Assembly (NCBI GenBank): GCA_037042915.1
Contig: CM073201.1
Span: forward strand, 1,612,001 to 1,676,000
Direction: 5' to 3'
Length of the DNA stretch: 64,000 nucleotides
Source: Auricularia sp. M13
Taxonomy: Eukaryota > Basidiomycota > Agaricomycetes > Auriculariales > Auriculariaceae
Shown here: piece after piece, positions 46,616-59,147 of the stretch
How positions within the stretch are numbered: position 1 is the stretch's first letter
Layout of the letters: each line of letters opens with the position of its first letter
Program-made: the position numbers and the translations under genes
Notes under the pieces: generated by a model
Told to the model about the DNA's origin: nothing
Databases searched by the model: none
The model's input: only the letters and a program-made list of their open reading frames with translations

Positions 46616-48729
46616 ATGTCTTCGACGCCGTCCCAACCTCCCGAGCCTTCACTCATCGTTTCTCGCCCTTTCATAGACAATGGGGACGACAGCCAGCCGC
46701 GTACCTTCGAAATGCCCGTCGTCGTTTTCAACCCCCTACGCCGCCAAATCGTCCTCCGCGTTTGCCTTGGTAGCGCGGCTTGGCCGACGACAGTCCGCAC
46801 TCTACACGACGCGCAAGACATGTCTGGAACACCTACGTTTCTGCTGGGCCTGCAGCTAAACGCATCATATGGCGCGAACCCCAACAACATCGTCCTTCTC
46901 GTGCATGCACAGGAGCCCCAGCCATATCCTGCTCCCGTCCCGACCTCAGACAGGAGGCTTCCCATGTTCATCGAGATGTTCGAGAAGCCTGGCGACAACT
47001 ACATTCGCACAATACCGTTGGGCTTCTCACTCTTCCCCATGACGCGTGCGTAAGGTGTAATGTACTTGTGTCTCACTCAATTCTCCTGCAGGAATTCCGT
47101 CGGCACCTTGCTTAGCATCGGCGCCCCCGCATTCACAGACTACGACCGATGCGCTCGAGCTGCCTGTTCCTTCTCCGCCGGAGTTGATGCTGTCGTCGTC
47201 GTCGTCGAGCGCGACGAGTTCGGAGTCAGCATCGCCGCCTGATTTCGCGGCACTCGAACCTCCATTCACCCCCGACGTTGTCCCTCGCACCATTACCCCA
47301 GGAAATGCCGGCGCCCACAATTTGGAGGAAGACATGTCCTTCATCCGCACGACCCTCGTCCCTACGAAAGCCTACCACCTCCCCGCCGTTCTTCATCTCA
47401 AGGGCGAGCTCTTGGACATGACGCGCGGATGGAACGATGAAGAGCTTGCCGCCAGTCGGCGCTTGGTGCGCTTCGATTCTCGCTTACAGGGACCTGAGGT
47501 GCATGTAAGCTTCTGGGCGATTTCCCAATCGGACTATGCTGCTGTTCCCAGCATTAAAGGAACAGGAACGACCGTCATCAGCTGCATACACGACGAAGAC
47601 CGCGACGATTATGTCGTCACCTCCGTGGACATCTTGCACCTCCTGGAAGTCGTGCTCTTCGCCGAGTTCGGGATCGACGAGAGGAACCGCATTCGCCGCA
47701 ACTTGGAAGGCTTGCGTCCGAAGTCCATCTCCAAGAGTCAGCCAGATACGGAGAGCTTGTTCTCGCTCATCATGGAGTTCCCCTATCCCAAACCGCGCTC
47801 TATCGAGAAATCGCTCGTGGGTCCAGGTTGCTTCCTCTGCGCAGTTTGCTCACTCTCGCGCAGAAAGTCTTCCGCTGGTCAACACTGTCTAGTGCACTGA
47901 ACAAGATCATAGACAAATTCGTGCGGTTTTCGAATTTGATTTCAATCCAGCTCTTACTGACCCTCCCTCGCAGTCCGCGGTTGATCTATCCGGTCCGCGC
48001 TCTACGCCAGCTCGGTCCCCCCGTCCCACCCGTGCTGGCGAAGGCGCTGTTGGTCCATATCCTGCCCGCTCATCGAGTAAGCTTCCGACATCGCGCACCT
48101 CACGCCGGAACGCGCGGAGCCCGCACTTCGTCCATATCCCCTCGCCTTCCGCGGAGTCGCCTACTCCGCCGAGCGATGAGCACGATCAACAGCGAGCAGG
48201 TCCAAGCCTTTTCGGACAACAAGGCTCTATCACAGACGGTGGACAGCCTATTTTTCCTGACCACGTAATGCCGGAAGCTCGTGCTCCAATCCTCGTCCAG
48301 TGTTACGACGACGACGACGGCCGGTCTCGTATTCCTTCGGTCAGCCTTCCTTTGCCGCTGCAGGGCTCGCCTCCGTTGCCTCAGCAAGATGACGCTGCTC
48401 TTGCGATACCCATGGGCGAGCGACCGCGAAATGCTTCTCTGGACCAGGACATGCTCATGCCACTCCCTGCGTTCGTGCACGACCCGGTGACACAAATGTC
48501 ATTGACGTATGATCTCGACGAGCACAGCAGCATCATCGAAGCATCCACAACCGCATCCGCGTCTGCTCCGATGGACACTATGGGGCTCAGTCTGCATGCA
48601 CCGCGTATTACCAGCGATCTGTGGCGGTCTTTGTCTTGGTCCAGCGATGGTAGTCACGACGGTTCGAATAACTCGAACTATGCTTCGAGTACACTCGCGA
48701 ATGCGTTGAGTGTGACGCCCGCGTGTTAA
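46616..48729 (+). CDS. Medusa (MedA)-like developmental regulator, DUF7082
   Basis: Four exons: 46616-47045, 47092-47816, 47864-47920 and 47974-48729, encoding 655 residues with consistent phase. The core matches the DUF7082 family as I recall it: LVRFDSRLQGPEVHVSF, TVISCIHDEDRDDYVVTSVD, LLEVVLFAEFGIDERNRIRR, NLEGLRPKSISK, EFPYPKPRSIEKSLKVFRW. Family members include Medusa of Aspergillus, a transcriptional regulator of conidiophore development; in a basidiomycete the target process is unknown. Low-complexity Ser runs precede the core and an acidic, Ser-rich region follows, as in transcription factors. An upstream in-frame ATG (46547) would add 23 residues; I prefer 46616, which opens MSSTPSQPPEPS. 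Confidence 0.85.
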
Positions 48730-50960
48730 GCGACCTACTTCCCTCATTCCTTGTCTCCGGGATCGCGGACTGGTGTGTAGCTGCATGTATTTTTACCATA
48801 GCGTCTGCTTTCGTTTCATGTGTATTTTTTGCCCTGTGTCCATGACTTGTTTTGCTGCGCCGGCTTGCGCGATGGCTGTATAATAGTGTCCGGGTCCTGA
48901 TAGACGAGTACCTGATGTGTGACCTGACACGTAACGACAGATACTTACACGGTCGTCGGAATTGGCTGCCCAAGTCCGTTCTTCTTTCGCATGTGGAATG
49001 GGTGTCTTCTTGTGGATCAGTGAGGTCCGATGATGCCGTGCGCATTGTGCAAGGCACAGAACACTGTTGCTCGCATGTACCGCGGCGCGTGCTGGATGCA
49101 GGTTGTTTCGCTCAATGGGGCAAAATCCTAGCATTCCGCGGCTGGCAGGGCTTCTCCCATTCAGATGTCAAAGACGCCAAACAACGGCTCTTCTTCGTGC
49201 GGAATGCAATGCTTGGTGAATCGAGATACTTACGTATCCCGTTGGTGGCGGTGCTGCACACTCGCCGGCGGCCGGCCCACCGGCGTTTGCTTCGGAGATG
49301 TCGTGGGATCTGCTGCGAGAAATGGATCACCGCCGGCGTCTGGGTAAGCGCACTCGGCTACGTAGGAGCGCCGGCTGCAACCTGGCGGACGCAGAGCATC
49401 AACAATCTCCGCCGTGCTTTGACCCTTGCCCTTACAGACCCCAATTTTTGTGCCCTGCAGCAACTTGTCCTCTCAGTCACAAAAATCAGCTTGCTGATTA
49501 CAGCCGTGGGTTGCCCTTGCCCTTGCATTTGCAGCGCGTGCAAAGCGGATAGATAGCCTAGAACAATGTCACTTTTATATTGAAAGTACTAACATTGGCA
49601 TTATACTGAACGAGATTGTTTATCGCCGCCTAGTGATTCGTTACAGGAGAGCCACGGTATAACTGGAGGTCGTAAAATCCGGGGCGCGGAGGCGCAAACG
49701 AACAACCCAGAGGGGCGTTGATCACGAACTGTTCTGGCAACGATGACCACCCGTTGCGCCCTCATGGCTTTAAGTATATCAATGCTCTCACGTAAATCTC
49801 CTCAAGATGCTCTTCCGAACACTTGCATTGTGCGGTCCAATCGCACAATGGAAGGGTAGAGATCACGCAGAACCGCTCTACGCGACCGAGAGTATCTGTA
49901 TATGAAGGATTTTCTCCCAGCACATGAATTCTCGACATGGATATGCACGCTGGGGATTGATCGCAGGACATTGCACTGCAGTGAGAGGCATTGGTCCAAG
50001 CCTCGGATCACCTGCTCTGCGCGACCAAATCAAGCTCTGAGGGAGCCTTACTGTACTCTCTTTGCGCACACCACGGAGCTTGAGCACCTGACAGAGAGCG
50101 AAGCCCCCTAAATGCTAGCGGAATAGTCTAACGGGAACCGGCCTCTTGGACTTGGTGCGTTCCTCGGGGGCTGTGCACTCGGCTGCGCGCCGCGGACTGT
50201 ATTGTCCTGCTAGGGCGCCTATTAGTGGCTCGACCCTGATAAGCTCCCTCACGCTGTCACGCTTCTTGTTTGCCACCCACTGGGATAGTCAGGCATACCA
50301 CGCACTAGAAATTCCAGGTCGCCCTCCGGCGAGTCGGCGAATTTCCTAGCGAGAAAACGATCGTCAAATTATGGACACTCAGTTTTGTGCCTCGCCAGTG
50401 CTTCAGAGCTTCAGCTGCGGCGAGGATAAATTCCCTTATATTCAGGATCTCCACCGTCGCCCATTACCAACAGGGATCATGAGCGAGTGGAGTTTGGTGT
50501 GGAGTTCCGATGCTTCGTCGACTGGAGGCGACCCCTAACGCACCTCACGAGCCAGATTTCCTATGAGTCAACGGCTGCAATCCAAAGTGAAGGCCAGGTC
50601 TATCTTTGCGGTCAACGCCATGGGCCATTCGGCTCAGCACAAGCAGACCAGATGAATACTATCTACCCACCCCGGCCCGACGGCTATGGAAGTACTCTCA
50701 GTTTTACCCGACAGATCTGGGTTCCCCCATATACGGTAAAGACAGGTCGCTCTTTGAATCCTAGACGGCCAGAATCACTTGCCTATCTGCGCATTGTCCG
50801 TTCGAACAACATAATAGCCGCCGTCCGTCTTCAAGTCAGAGGCGGCAAGTACAACGCTCCAGCCGCACATGCGGGTAGACCACGGCCATCGCATACACGG
50901 CTAAACTCATTCGCCACGAAACAGACATGTTGTAGATATTGAGTTCGGAAGCCTGGCAGT
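48730..50960. other. 2.2-kb region without a confident gene
   Basis: Most frames here look accidental. Around 49165-49560 on the + strand there are segments with mild coding character (SPAAGPPAFASEMSWDLLREMDHRRRL) and a plausible intron (donor near 49344, acceptor near 49438) leading to PNFCALQQLVLSVTKISLLITA. A small spliced gene is possible but I cannot fix its start or end. From 49560 to 50960 I see nothing convincing. Confidence 0.4.
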
Positions 50961-52045
50961 TCACGGTCCTGTTCGCCAAACATTAATCGTGCCGTCCGCA
51001 CTTGCAGACACCATTTGGTTGGGATCATTTGGACGCTGCTCCAACCAAGTTACCACCTTGGAGTGTACCTTTGGCGGGGGATCTGGCGCGATTGGCGTTG
51101 CCTACTCTGCATATGAGCCGTGGTGGCAAAAGTACCTCCCTCGAACGTACGTCTACAAGGTCCCATGCCCATATTCGTCCGTCCTCATCCCCAGACAATA
51201 CAGACGCCTCTGCGTGGCCGAAGCATGCTCGTGTGCGGTACGCACCGTTGACGTGGCCGGCAAAGGTGTTCAGCACACGCCCGTCTGCGCGATCGAGCAA
51301 ACGTATGCGTGCGTCAAGAGTTGAAATAAGAAGAGTTTGACCGTCCATCGTCGGCGTGATGCTGGTCACAGGGTCTGTGGGCCGTGAGATGAAGAATGGG
51401 GAACAGCGCGAGTGGCTACTCACGACCAAGGAAGTCGGATCGTAACTCGCCCATCCGAAGATCGTACGTCCGCACGTGTCCATCGACTGAGCCAGATACT
51501 ATTTCCGTTGGCCCGACGTAAAGACATTGTATGGCGTCTCGAGCCTCCTTAAGTTCTTGGATGGCCTGGCGCGACTGGGATTTCAAGTCCCATATGCGCA
51601 CTGTCGCATCGAATGAACCTGTCGACACCTCAGCATGTGACCACTGTGAACAAGGTTAAGGAAACTCGCCACTAACAACGACAGACGCGTCCTGGTTGAG
51701 CTCAACGGCGTTGATCTTGCCCATGTGGCCGGGAATGCGTCGCGTAGTATTGCCCGTAGTAACATCCCAAATAAAAACGGTACGATCTCCGCCTGAGGAG
51801 GCGAAGGAGGCATTATCGTGCGCGATGGACAGAGAGAGCACTTCGTAGCCGTGCGCTTTGAATGTCTTGATCTCCGTGCCAGAGACTGGGTTCCAGAGAC
51901 GGATGCTGCGGTCTTGGCCGCCGCTCATGACATAGGTGGCCGCCCCTTTACTGTAGCGCGCAACATGAACAGCGCCTGTGTGGCCTGTGAGCGTATTGAG
52001 CAGTGTTCGTGGCACTGGGTGGGGACCCTTCGATGCTGAGGCCAT
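50961..52045 (-). CDS. WD40-repeat protein, WDR83/MORG1 homologue
   Basis: Four exons: 52045-51670, 51618-51424, 51374-51151 and 51101-50961, encoding 311 residues, the size of WDR83. It is a seven-bladed propeller: LTGHTGAVHVARYS, SGGQDRSIRLWN, FKAHGYEVLSLSIAHD, SSGGDRTVFIWD, VSGSFDATVRIWDLKS, VSGSVDGHVRTYDLRMG, STLDARIRLLDR, LSGDEDGRIWAWDL and SASADGTINVW. Human WDR83 is a MAPK scaffold and a spliceosome-associated protein; the role here is inferred. The first intron (51619-51669) appears to use a GC donor (GTG|GCGAGT). The alternative GT donor three bases upstream drops one residue from the conserved SGSFD. The next junction gives FLGHPVTS. It is divergent from the GGT gene, with 248 bp between starts. 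Confidence 0.93.
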
Positions 52046-52293
52046 GGCTGAGGACAGCGGAGTTCAGACGCGCGTAACCTGCGGCAGTCGTGCTGCCAGT
52101 GGTCGCAAGTTCAGAGTTTTCAAGCATTCAGGCTGGGCATGGGTCGCTCAGAGTCCGCGTATATAATACCCTGCCAGTTCACCGGTGTAAGCGTGAATAC
52201 ATTCCGGACCTGCTATCGCGTCTGCTCGATGATTGGTCACTGCGTGGTTATCCGGGAGCGGCAGCGCGTCGCTTATCCTCAGCCTTGACCGCC

Positions 52294-55012
52294 ATGGCCG
52301 ACGTCGAGAACGTGCCTCTCCTGGAGCCGGGAGAGGGCGTGGACACCACCCACCCAATTCAGCCATTTCCCAAGTCTGCCATGAAGGACCACGCGGTCTG
52401 CCTGCCGTTGCATGTGCAAGATGCTTGCGAACACTGCCGACCTCAGCTGCAAACTCGGCGGGCCCGTATCTCGACGGGACTCACAGCACTAGTGTTGGCT
52501 ATATGCTTCACGCTGTTCCTCTGGCCTTCCTCGTTGCCAGCTGCCCGAGTCATCTGTGCGTAATAACTGGCTATGTCGCGTGGTTGTCCGAGACGCCGAC
52601 CATCCACAGCCGTTCCCAGTGGAACAAATAACCCAGCATTCCTCGTGAAAGCCCCCAATGGCGCAGTTTCGACAGGTCTGTGAGAGCATATACTACGACT
52701 ATACATCTGCTGAAACGTCGCAGAGAATCAGAACTGCTCAAGTGCGCTCTGTGCCAGTGGTAATTCCGGTAAATCCTGACGTCAACGCCTGACCCTAGAC
52801 ATCGGCGTCGACGTCCTCAGAGACGGTGGCAACGCGGTCGACGCCGCAGTAGCATCGACATTATGCGTGGGAGTTGCGTCCATGTTCAGTTCTGGCATTG
52901 GCGGCGGCGGCTTTCTCACAGTACGCGTGCCCGGTGACGGCGTATACACCATCGACTTCCGCGAAGTGGCGCCGAACAAGGCCAACAAGACCATGTTCGG
53001 TGAGCGCTGAACACACTGCAGCTTGCAGCACTAATTCGAAGCACATATACATAGGTAAAGATCCCCTGAGCTCACTTTTCGGAGGCCTTTCCGTTGGCGT
53101 TCCCGGGGAATTGCGAGGCCTTCAGGAGATGCATACGCGCTGGGGCAAACTCCCATGGAGTAGGCTTGTCACACCCTCTGCCAAGCTTGCGGAGGGTTGG
53201 TACGTCGGACCAGAGCTGGCCCGTCGCCTGAACGTAAGCCCCTCGTCCGTTACAGTGCAGTTTTTGTTCTCATTCCCGCGCAGATGTTCAAAGAGTTTAT
53301 GGAGAGTGATCCTGACTGGGCATCGACGTTCGCACCTCGTGGACAAATTCTACGCGAAGGCGAATGGATTTCGCGAGCAAATCTATCGCGCACTCTCTAT
53401 ACGATCGCGGAGCAAGGACCCGACGCCTTCTACTCTGTCTGTTTCTTATTTACATCTTCTTCTGCCCCGCATCTCAACGCGCCACGCAGGGGTCCATCGC
53501 CGAGTCTCTTGTTAACAAGATCCGCGAGACGGGCGGTATCATGACGCTCGACGATTTTTCCAGTTACAAAGTGCACACGGACAAAGCCTTTGAAGGCTCC
53601 TTTCGCGGCCGCAAGATTTTTACGACGCATCCTCCGTCGAGCGGAATTGTTCTTCTCCACGTACTGAATTTGCTGGAGCGATACAACTTTCCTGAAGAGG
53701 GATTCACTGGACTAAACTTCCACCGATTTGTCGAGGCGCTGAAATGTAAGCAAGCTCCCCTCCTTTGGTGGCGCGCCATTCACGACAATATCATAGTCGG
53801 CTCTGCAGCCAGGTCGGTGCATCTTTTCAGCAAGTCTACCGCATCTTATGGCTTGTAGAACGCGTCTAGGCGACCCAGCATTCATCCAGGACCATAAGCT
53901 TATACATGAAATCCCAACGCAGAAATTCGCCGAGGCCGTCGCTGCGAACATTACTGACGTACGTCGCCTCGTACAACAACAATTATAGCTTCCTCAAATC
54001 TTTGTTCAGGACACAACACACACATACGAATATTATAATCCTGTGTTCGACGTTCCCGAGGATCACGGCACGGTTAGTCGGAAGGCTTCTGGATGTATGC
54101 TGCTGGCATTTATCTGTGTGCTTTCAGATGCATTTGTCTGTCGTCGACAAGAACCATATGGCCGTGGCAGTCACGTCAACCGTGAACCTGGTCTTCGGTT
54201 CGCGCGTACTGGACACGAACACGGGCATTATCTTGAATGACGAGCTCGATGACTTCAGCCGACCTGGTCAGTCTTCCCCGAAGTATAACCACCTAGTAAT
54301 AATGCTTGAATTGCACAGGGATCCCCAAGTATGTGTGCAACATTCGTTCTGCCCCGCACTCGCTGATTTGCATTCAATAGCTACTTCGGGTTGTACCCTA
54401 GCCCATGTATGCTTCCAGAGCTTATATTATTTCTGGTTACTGACGGAATACTGTGGTAGATAACTACCCTGAAGCATCCAAACGGCCGCTCTCATCCACA
54501 TGCCCGACAATAATTGAAAACACGGATGGGACGCTTTACGCCGTGCTCGGCGCGTCAGGTGGTACGTGTTTGCTCCGCATCGCACATGAGCATTCCAACT
54601 CACTAGTAATGTAGGCTCACGCATCTACCCTGCCGTTGCACAAGTCATTGCCTACCTGGACATAGGGCGCTCGATTAGCGAAGCTATAGAGGGCCCCCGC
54701 GCGCACGACCAGCTTCTTCCACCTCGCGTAGACTTGGACTCGACGTTCTCCGAGGACATGAAACAGGCTCTCGTGGAGAGGCATCACAATGTAACAGGTG
54801 TGTGACTAAACCGAGTTGGCATACATATGCTTAACCTGGCCTACAGTAGCCGACGTGAATGGCATCAAGGCAGTGGTGCAAGGTATTGTCGTCCAGGATG
54901 GATTCATTTGGGGTGAGTGCCCGTCTTCTTGGGCTGACGTTCACAGTTTGCTAAACATGCGCACACAGCTGCCGCTGACTCGCGCAAGAATGGGATTGCG
55001 GCGGGTTATTAG
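52294..55012 (+). CDS. Gamma-glutamyltransferase (glutathione hydrolase), membrane-anchored
   Basis: A gene of a dozen or so exons. The first (52294-52555) encodes a cytosolic head and one membrane anchor (ISTGLTALVLAICFTLFLW), as in vacuolar or surface GGTs. Then follow GGNAVDAAVASTLCVG, MFSSGIGGGGFLTVR, SVGVPGELRGLQEMH, HPPSSGIVLLHVLNLLERYN, and the processing and catalytic site DHGTMHLSVVDKNHMAV, whose Thr is the autocatalytic nucleophile and lies at an exon end. STVNLVFGSRV, GIILNDELDDF and GASGGSRIYPAVAQV complete the fold, and the end is NGIAAGY. It breaks gamma-glutamyl bonds of glutathione and its conjugates. One internal exon (53797-53812) is only 16 nt and supplies FGSAAR. Not every junction was checked. 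Confidence 0.92.
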
Positions 55013-55240
55013 TTTGCGCACATACTGTATCTCTTGAGGCAAACGAATCGATCAGAGGAATAGAAAGCGAACAAAGCAAAGACAGCGTATGTATATGGCA
55101 CACGTGCGATACTGGTACATTGGAGATCGATAAGCTACACGTCGCAACGTCAAGTGCTAGCAGCCAGTAGAAATGGACGAGAGTAGATGAGTTGAAAGGT
55201 CAGTAATCAAGGGAGCAATGAGTGCGAGAGAATGTCGCAT

Positions 55241-57119
55241 TTAGCGACCATGCGCGACCTCCGTGCGCTCATCCTCGTCCTCGTCCAGGATGGTCCCGTC
55301 GAGGCTGTCAATCGACGGTCGTGGCGTATGCGACCCTGTTCCTAGAAGACCGAGCCCGTACGGCTGCGGCGGAGCCAATGTGGCTTCAGGGCTCTTGATG
55401 CCCTTCAGGAAGCTCAGCCCGCGCTCACTGCGTTCCGAGTGGTGGTGGTGATACGGGAACGCCGGCGCATTGCGCGGTGTCGGTGCACCGTCGTCATAGT
55501 CGTCATAATCATCGTCCGAACCGTCGTCGTCCGGGTACGGCCCGCGATCGATGCTCGGACGGCCGCGCCGCTCGCGCACCGCGGTTGCGGATAGGAAAGA
55601 AGGATGACGTGCAAGACGTAACGACGATGCGAGATGTGCGGCAGTTGCAGCAGGCGGAGCGAGGGTCGACATGGCCGGAGAATGAGTTGTAGATGTGGAT
55701 GTTGACGTGTAGCCTGATGGGGACGCGGAGGGCGGCGGAGCGCGGACGAGGCGGAGGAGATGGGAGATGGCAGCTTCGGCTGGTTCAGCGACACCGACGC
55801 CTAGGGAATGTTTGGCTGTAGACTGGAGTACCAGCAACCTGTGCGATGTCAGTTATGGATACAAACTGAATAAAGATACGAAACGCACATCTGCTGCAAG
55901 CGAGGCCTGTCATAGTCGGGTGGCTCCGCAAAGGGGTCTTTCGCATAGGCGGTAAGACGAGTGGCAAGGCGGGGGTAGATGGGGAAGATGATGGAGTCGC
56001 GGAATGCTCGGAGAGTAATCTCGCGGACGTCGATGCGCGCTCCGGGCGCGGGCAGAGTCGATCCAGAGAGGCCCGCCTTGCGTGAAGGCGAGCTGGTCCG
56101 CTGTTTGGGCGCTTTCCCAAGAGAGAGAAGGATAGGTTCGGTTTGGAAGGGCATGAAGACCTGTCGAGCAGCAAAAACTTAGCAAAAGCAATAGGTGCCT
56201 AATGACTGATGAGGCGTACAGCTTCCAGATAGGTTAGTATTCGCTCCCAGAAAATGCTCCAAAGCGTGATGACACCAGGCAGGATATCGTGATCGTCCAA
56301 ACCGGCAAGCTTAGAATTCAGTGTTAGCATGCCATTGCCGATGAGATCCTTGAGGTCTGTTCCCAGGGTGGCGATGGCACGCGAGGGTCGTTTCACTACG
56401 ACGTCGTTAACGTGCAGCTTGACGAGCGCGTTCAGATCTTCACTGCGGAAAAAATATGGCTGAGCCTGCTGAAGCGCAGGATGACGCGCTGGCTTACATC
56501 GGTAATCGCAGAGCCTCACGATTGAATAAAGGGAGAACATGCATGTGCAGGGAGCCCCAGGAATCGCGTTCTGAGAGCACAGTGGCCGAGGTGGACTGCG
56601 CAGAGGAAGACGCCGGCAGAGAGAGCGCTGAGGCTGATGCTGATACTGCGAGCGTCTGTGGGTTGACGCCGGGCGTGAGATGGGCCATCTGGCCGAGCCT
56701 GTGCATTTCGCGCGAGACGAGCTTGGAGTCGTAGGTGCGGACGGAATGGGATGCCTGGGGCACAGGAGTCTTAGCTAAGACTGGGAGCTGCGAGCTGGTC
56801 ATCAAAAGGAAGGTACCTTGGATGGTGATATCTGTGCGCGTGCGGCGACGGATGCCGGGATGGACAGCACGCTGTGGCTTGCAGATGCCAGCACGTTGTT
56901 CGACTCCTGCCGCGTGTGCGCCCTGCTGGGCGGCAGCACGGCGTTGACGGGCGTCGGTCGCTTGTCATGCATGCGCTTTGCGAACGTCGACTGCGGCGAC
57001 GTCGAGTACGGTTTGGGCGTCGAGTCCGACGACGACCGCTTGCGGTTGGGGTCGTATGGTGCCGGGGACGTCGCTCGCTCGTCTGCGAACTGGGGCGACA
57101 GCGCGCGCGTGGTGGCCAT
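55241..57119 (-). CDS. HbrB-domain protein, TORC2 subunit (Bit61/Protor-like)
   Basis: Five exons: 57119-56817, 56769-56498, 56442-56220, 56160-55889 and 55838-55241, encoding 555 residues in phase. The HbrB region includes YDSKLVSREMHRLGQMAHL, LPIEDLNALVKLHV, DDHDILPGVITLWSIFWERI, YLEAVFMPFQTEPIL and REITLRAFRDSIIFPIYPRL. Family members (yeast Bit61/Bit2, human PRR5) bind TOR complex 2, which controls the actin cytoskeleton and membrane stress responses. The N-terminus is Ser/Pro-rich and the C-terminus acidic with a short His run (PYHHHHSER). The first intron is taken as 47 nt, ending CTAAG; a 29-nt alternative also keeps the frame but seems too short. The start codon is 84 bp from that of QRI7 on the other strand. 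Confidence 0.88.
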
Positions 57120-57203
57120 GGCTGCCAGTGCGGTCGGCGTCGAACGTTGAAACAAGGCTAAATAGAGCTGCGCCGCTCAGGCAGCCACTCATTGTATGCA
57201 GCC
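57120..57203. promoter_or_regulatory. 84-bp head-to-head promoter, HbrB / QRI7
   Basis: Only 84 bp separate the two start codons, so both 5' leaders and core promoters must overlap here. No TATA-like element is evident. Confidence 0.6.
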
Positions 57204-58841
57204 ATGCTCAGGCGCATTTCGCAGCAACTGCCGCGCACATTCCATCGCTCTCGCCGACTATTCACTGTGCTCGCGTTCGAGAGCTCGGCAGACGACAGCT
57301 GCGTCGCCATTGTCAACTCGGACCGAGAAATTCTCGCCAATGTCGTTATTGAACAAGACGGCCTGTATGGTGCCCCCCTTCACCCCATATCGCCCAGTTC
57401 TGAGCACCTATGATGTCCACAGGAATGCCAGTTTTGGCGGCATCCAGCCCTTGGTTGCGCGTGCGTCCGTTGGCAGCAGCACACACAAGACCTCGTAGTT
57501 GACACCATACCCGCCCAGTCGACGCGCACCAACAGCGTATGGTGCGTCTCTTTGTATGGCCTCGCCTTGAAGTCTTTCTGAACGCGTTACGTGCTAGCCG
57601 GTGGCCCTGCAAAGAGCCCTGAACGACGCAAAAATGTCCGTGGAGGACGTCGATGGCATTGCTTTCACGCGGGGTCCAGGTACGCGTTTTCACTCCTACA
57701 AGACCCTGTTCCTCAATGCATGGTTCCTCCAGGCATGAGCGGCTGCCTGAGCGTCGGCATGAATGCTGCCAAAATCCTCGCGGCAGCCTACAACAAACCG
57801 TTTGTCGGCGTGCACCATATGGTCCGCCGCCTCTTCCTTCTCAACCTCAGATGCTCGTAGCTGACACTACGAATGCAAGGAAGCGCACGCTCTGACCCCA
57901 CTCCTTACCCAGCCCGCCGACGCCATCCCGAGATTTCCGTTCCTCTCGCTGCTCGCCACTGGTGGACACACCCTGCTTGTACTTGTGCGCTCCCACACCG
58001 ATTTCAAGACCATAGCGACGACTGGAGACGAGAGCATCGGTAGGGGCCTGGACAAGGTTGCTCGTTCGCTGGGACTACCACCCCGAGGTGCCGCGCTCGA
58101 GGCTTTCTGCGCCGAGGCCGACGATCCGAGTGTGAACACGGACGACATCGACATTGGGCGGCCGCTGTCGAATCCCCTGCCGAAGCAACTCGCCTTCTCA
58201 TTCTCCGGCATCCGCTCGCAGTTCGACCGCAATGTCGAGCTCGTAGAACAGCGTTTTGGTGCGCAAAAGCCAACGTTCAACCCGGTGGTAGGCTTCCCAG
58301 GTCCGCATGCCCCCCTGCCGCCACGGCAAGGTGGACCGCTGGAGGACGGATCTTTAACGCCAGAGCATCTCGCCGCCCGCCGCAAACTGGGTCGGGCATA
58401 CCAAGATGCCGCGTTTGCGCACGTGGCAGACAAAGTTCGGCTCGGGCTCAAGTTGTGTCAGATGAACGGCGAGTTCATACATGCATTGGTTGTGTCGGGT
58501 GGTGTTGGTAGCAATATGGCGTTGCGTGAACGGTTTGTTGCCTTGTTGACAGTGCTATCCGCATCCTGACCCTATATTCAGCCTGCGTTCCGCACTGCAG
58601 GATTACGGTTCGCCGATTCCACTGCTGTGTCCGCCTCCACGTTTGTGTACGGGTGCGTCATTTGCCTTAGGGAGATGGACATGGTCCTCATGAATTTTCA
58701 GACAACGCGGCGATGATTGCGTGGGCATCCATGTATCGCTTCCGCGCAGGCGACCACGACGACTTCAGCATCAGATTAAAACCTCAATGGCCATTCGACG
58801 TGCTTACCCCTGGCCAAGTCAGCCAGGCATGGCCAGAATGA
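57204..58841 (+). CDS. QRI7: Mitochondrial tRNA threonylcarbamoyladenosine synthase subunit, Qri7/OSGEPL1
   Basis: Eight exons: 57204-57364, 57423-57460, 57519-57541 (23 nt), 57598-57679, 57733-57821, 57880-58532, 58582-58652 and 58702-58841, encoding 418 residues with consistent phase. Qri7 transfers the threonylcarbamoyl group to A37 of tRNAs reading ANN codons, in mitochondria. The basic leader MLRRISQQLPRTFHRSRRLF fits import. Family motifs: LAFESSADDSC, FGGIQPLVA, GIAFTRGPGMSGCLSVGMN, the metal-binding HHMEAHALTPLL, LSLLATGGHTLLV, GRGLDKVARSLGLP, FSFSGIRS, VSGGVGSN and CTDNAAMIAWA. A C-terminal extension follows. Confidence 0.94.
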
Positions 58842-59147
58842 ACATATATTTCTAGTAATATCAGGATTAAAACATGCGGGAGCCATCATCGACACACTAC
58901 TCAGCACTTCAATGTACAACGTCCAGACCATAATCGAGTAAGCCATTGTTCCGCATTTGCGAGGCCTCAGGCCCGACGAAGCGTATGACCCGCGACATCT
59001 AGTGACTGATTTAAATATGAGACAAAACCGCGAACAACGCCTGTGCACACGTGCAAGTGATGATACGATAGATACATGTAAGGTATGCGTTTTGAGTCGC
59101 TCTGTTCTATGCTCTGCCTGGCGGGAGATGTACGCCATGCAGAGAAG

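Noticed and set aside
56788-56816. A 29-nt intron in the HbrB gene
   Set aside because: Too short. A 47-nt intron with the same donor and a CTAAG acceptor also keeps the frame.
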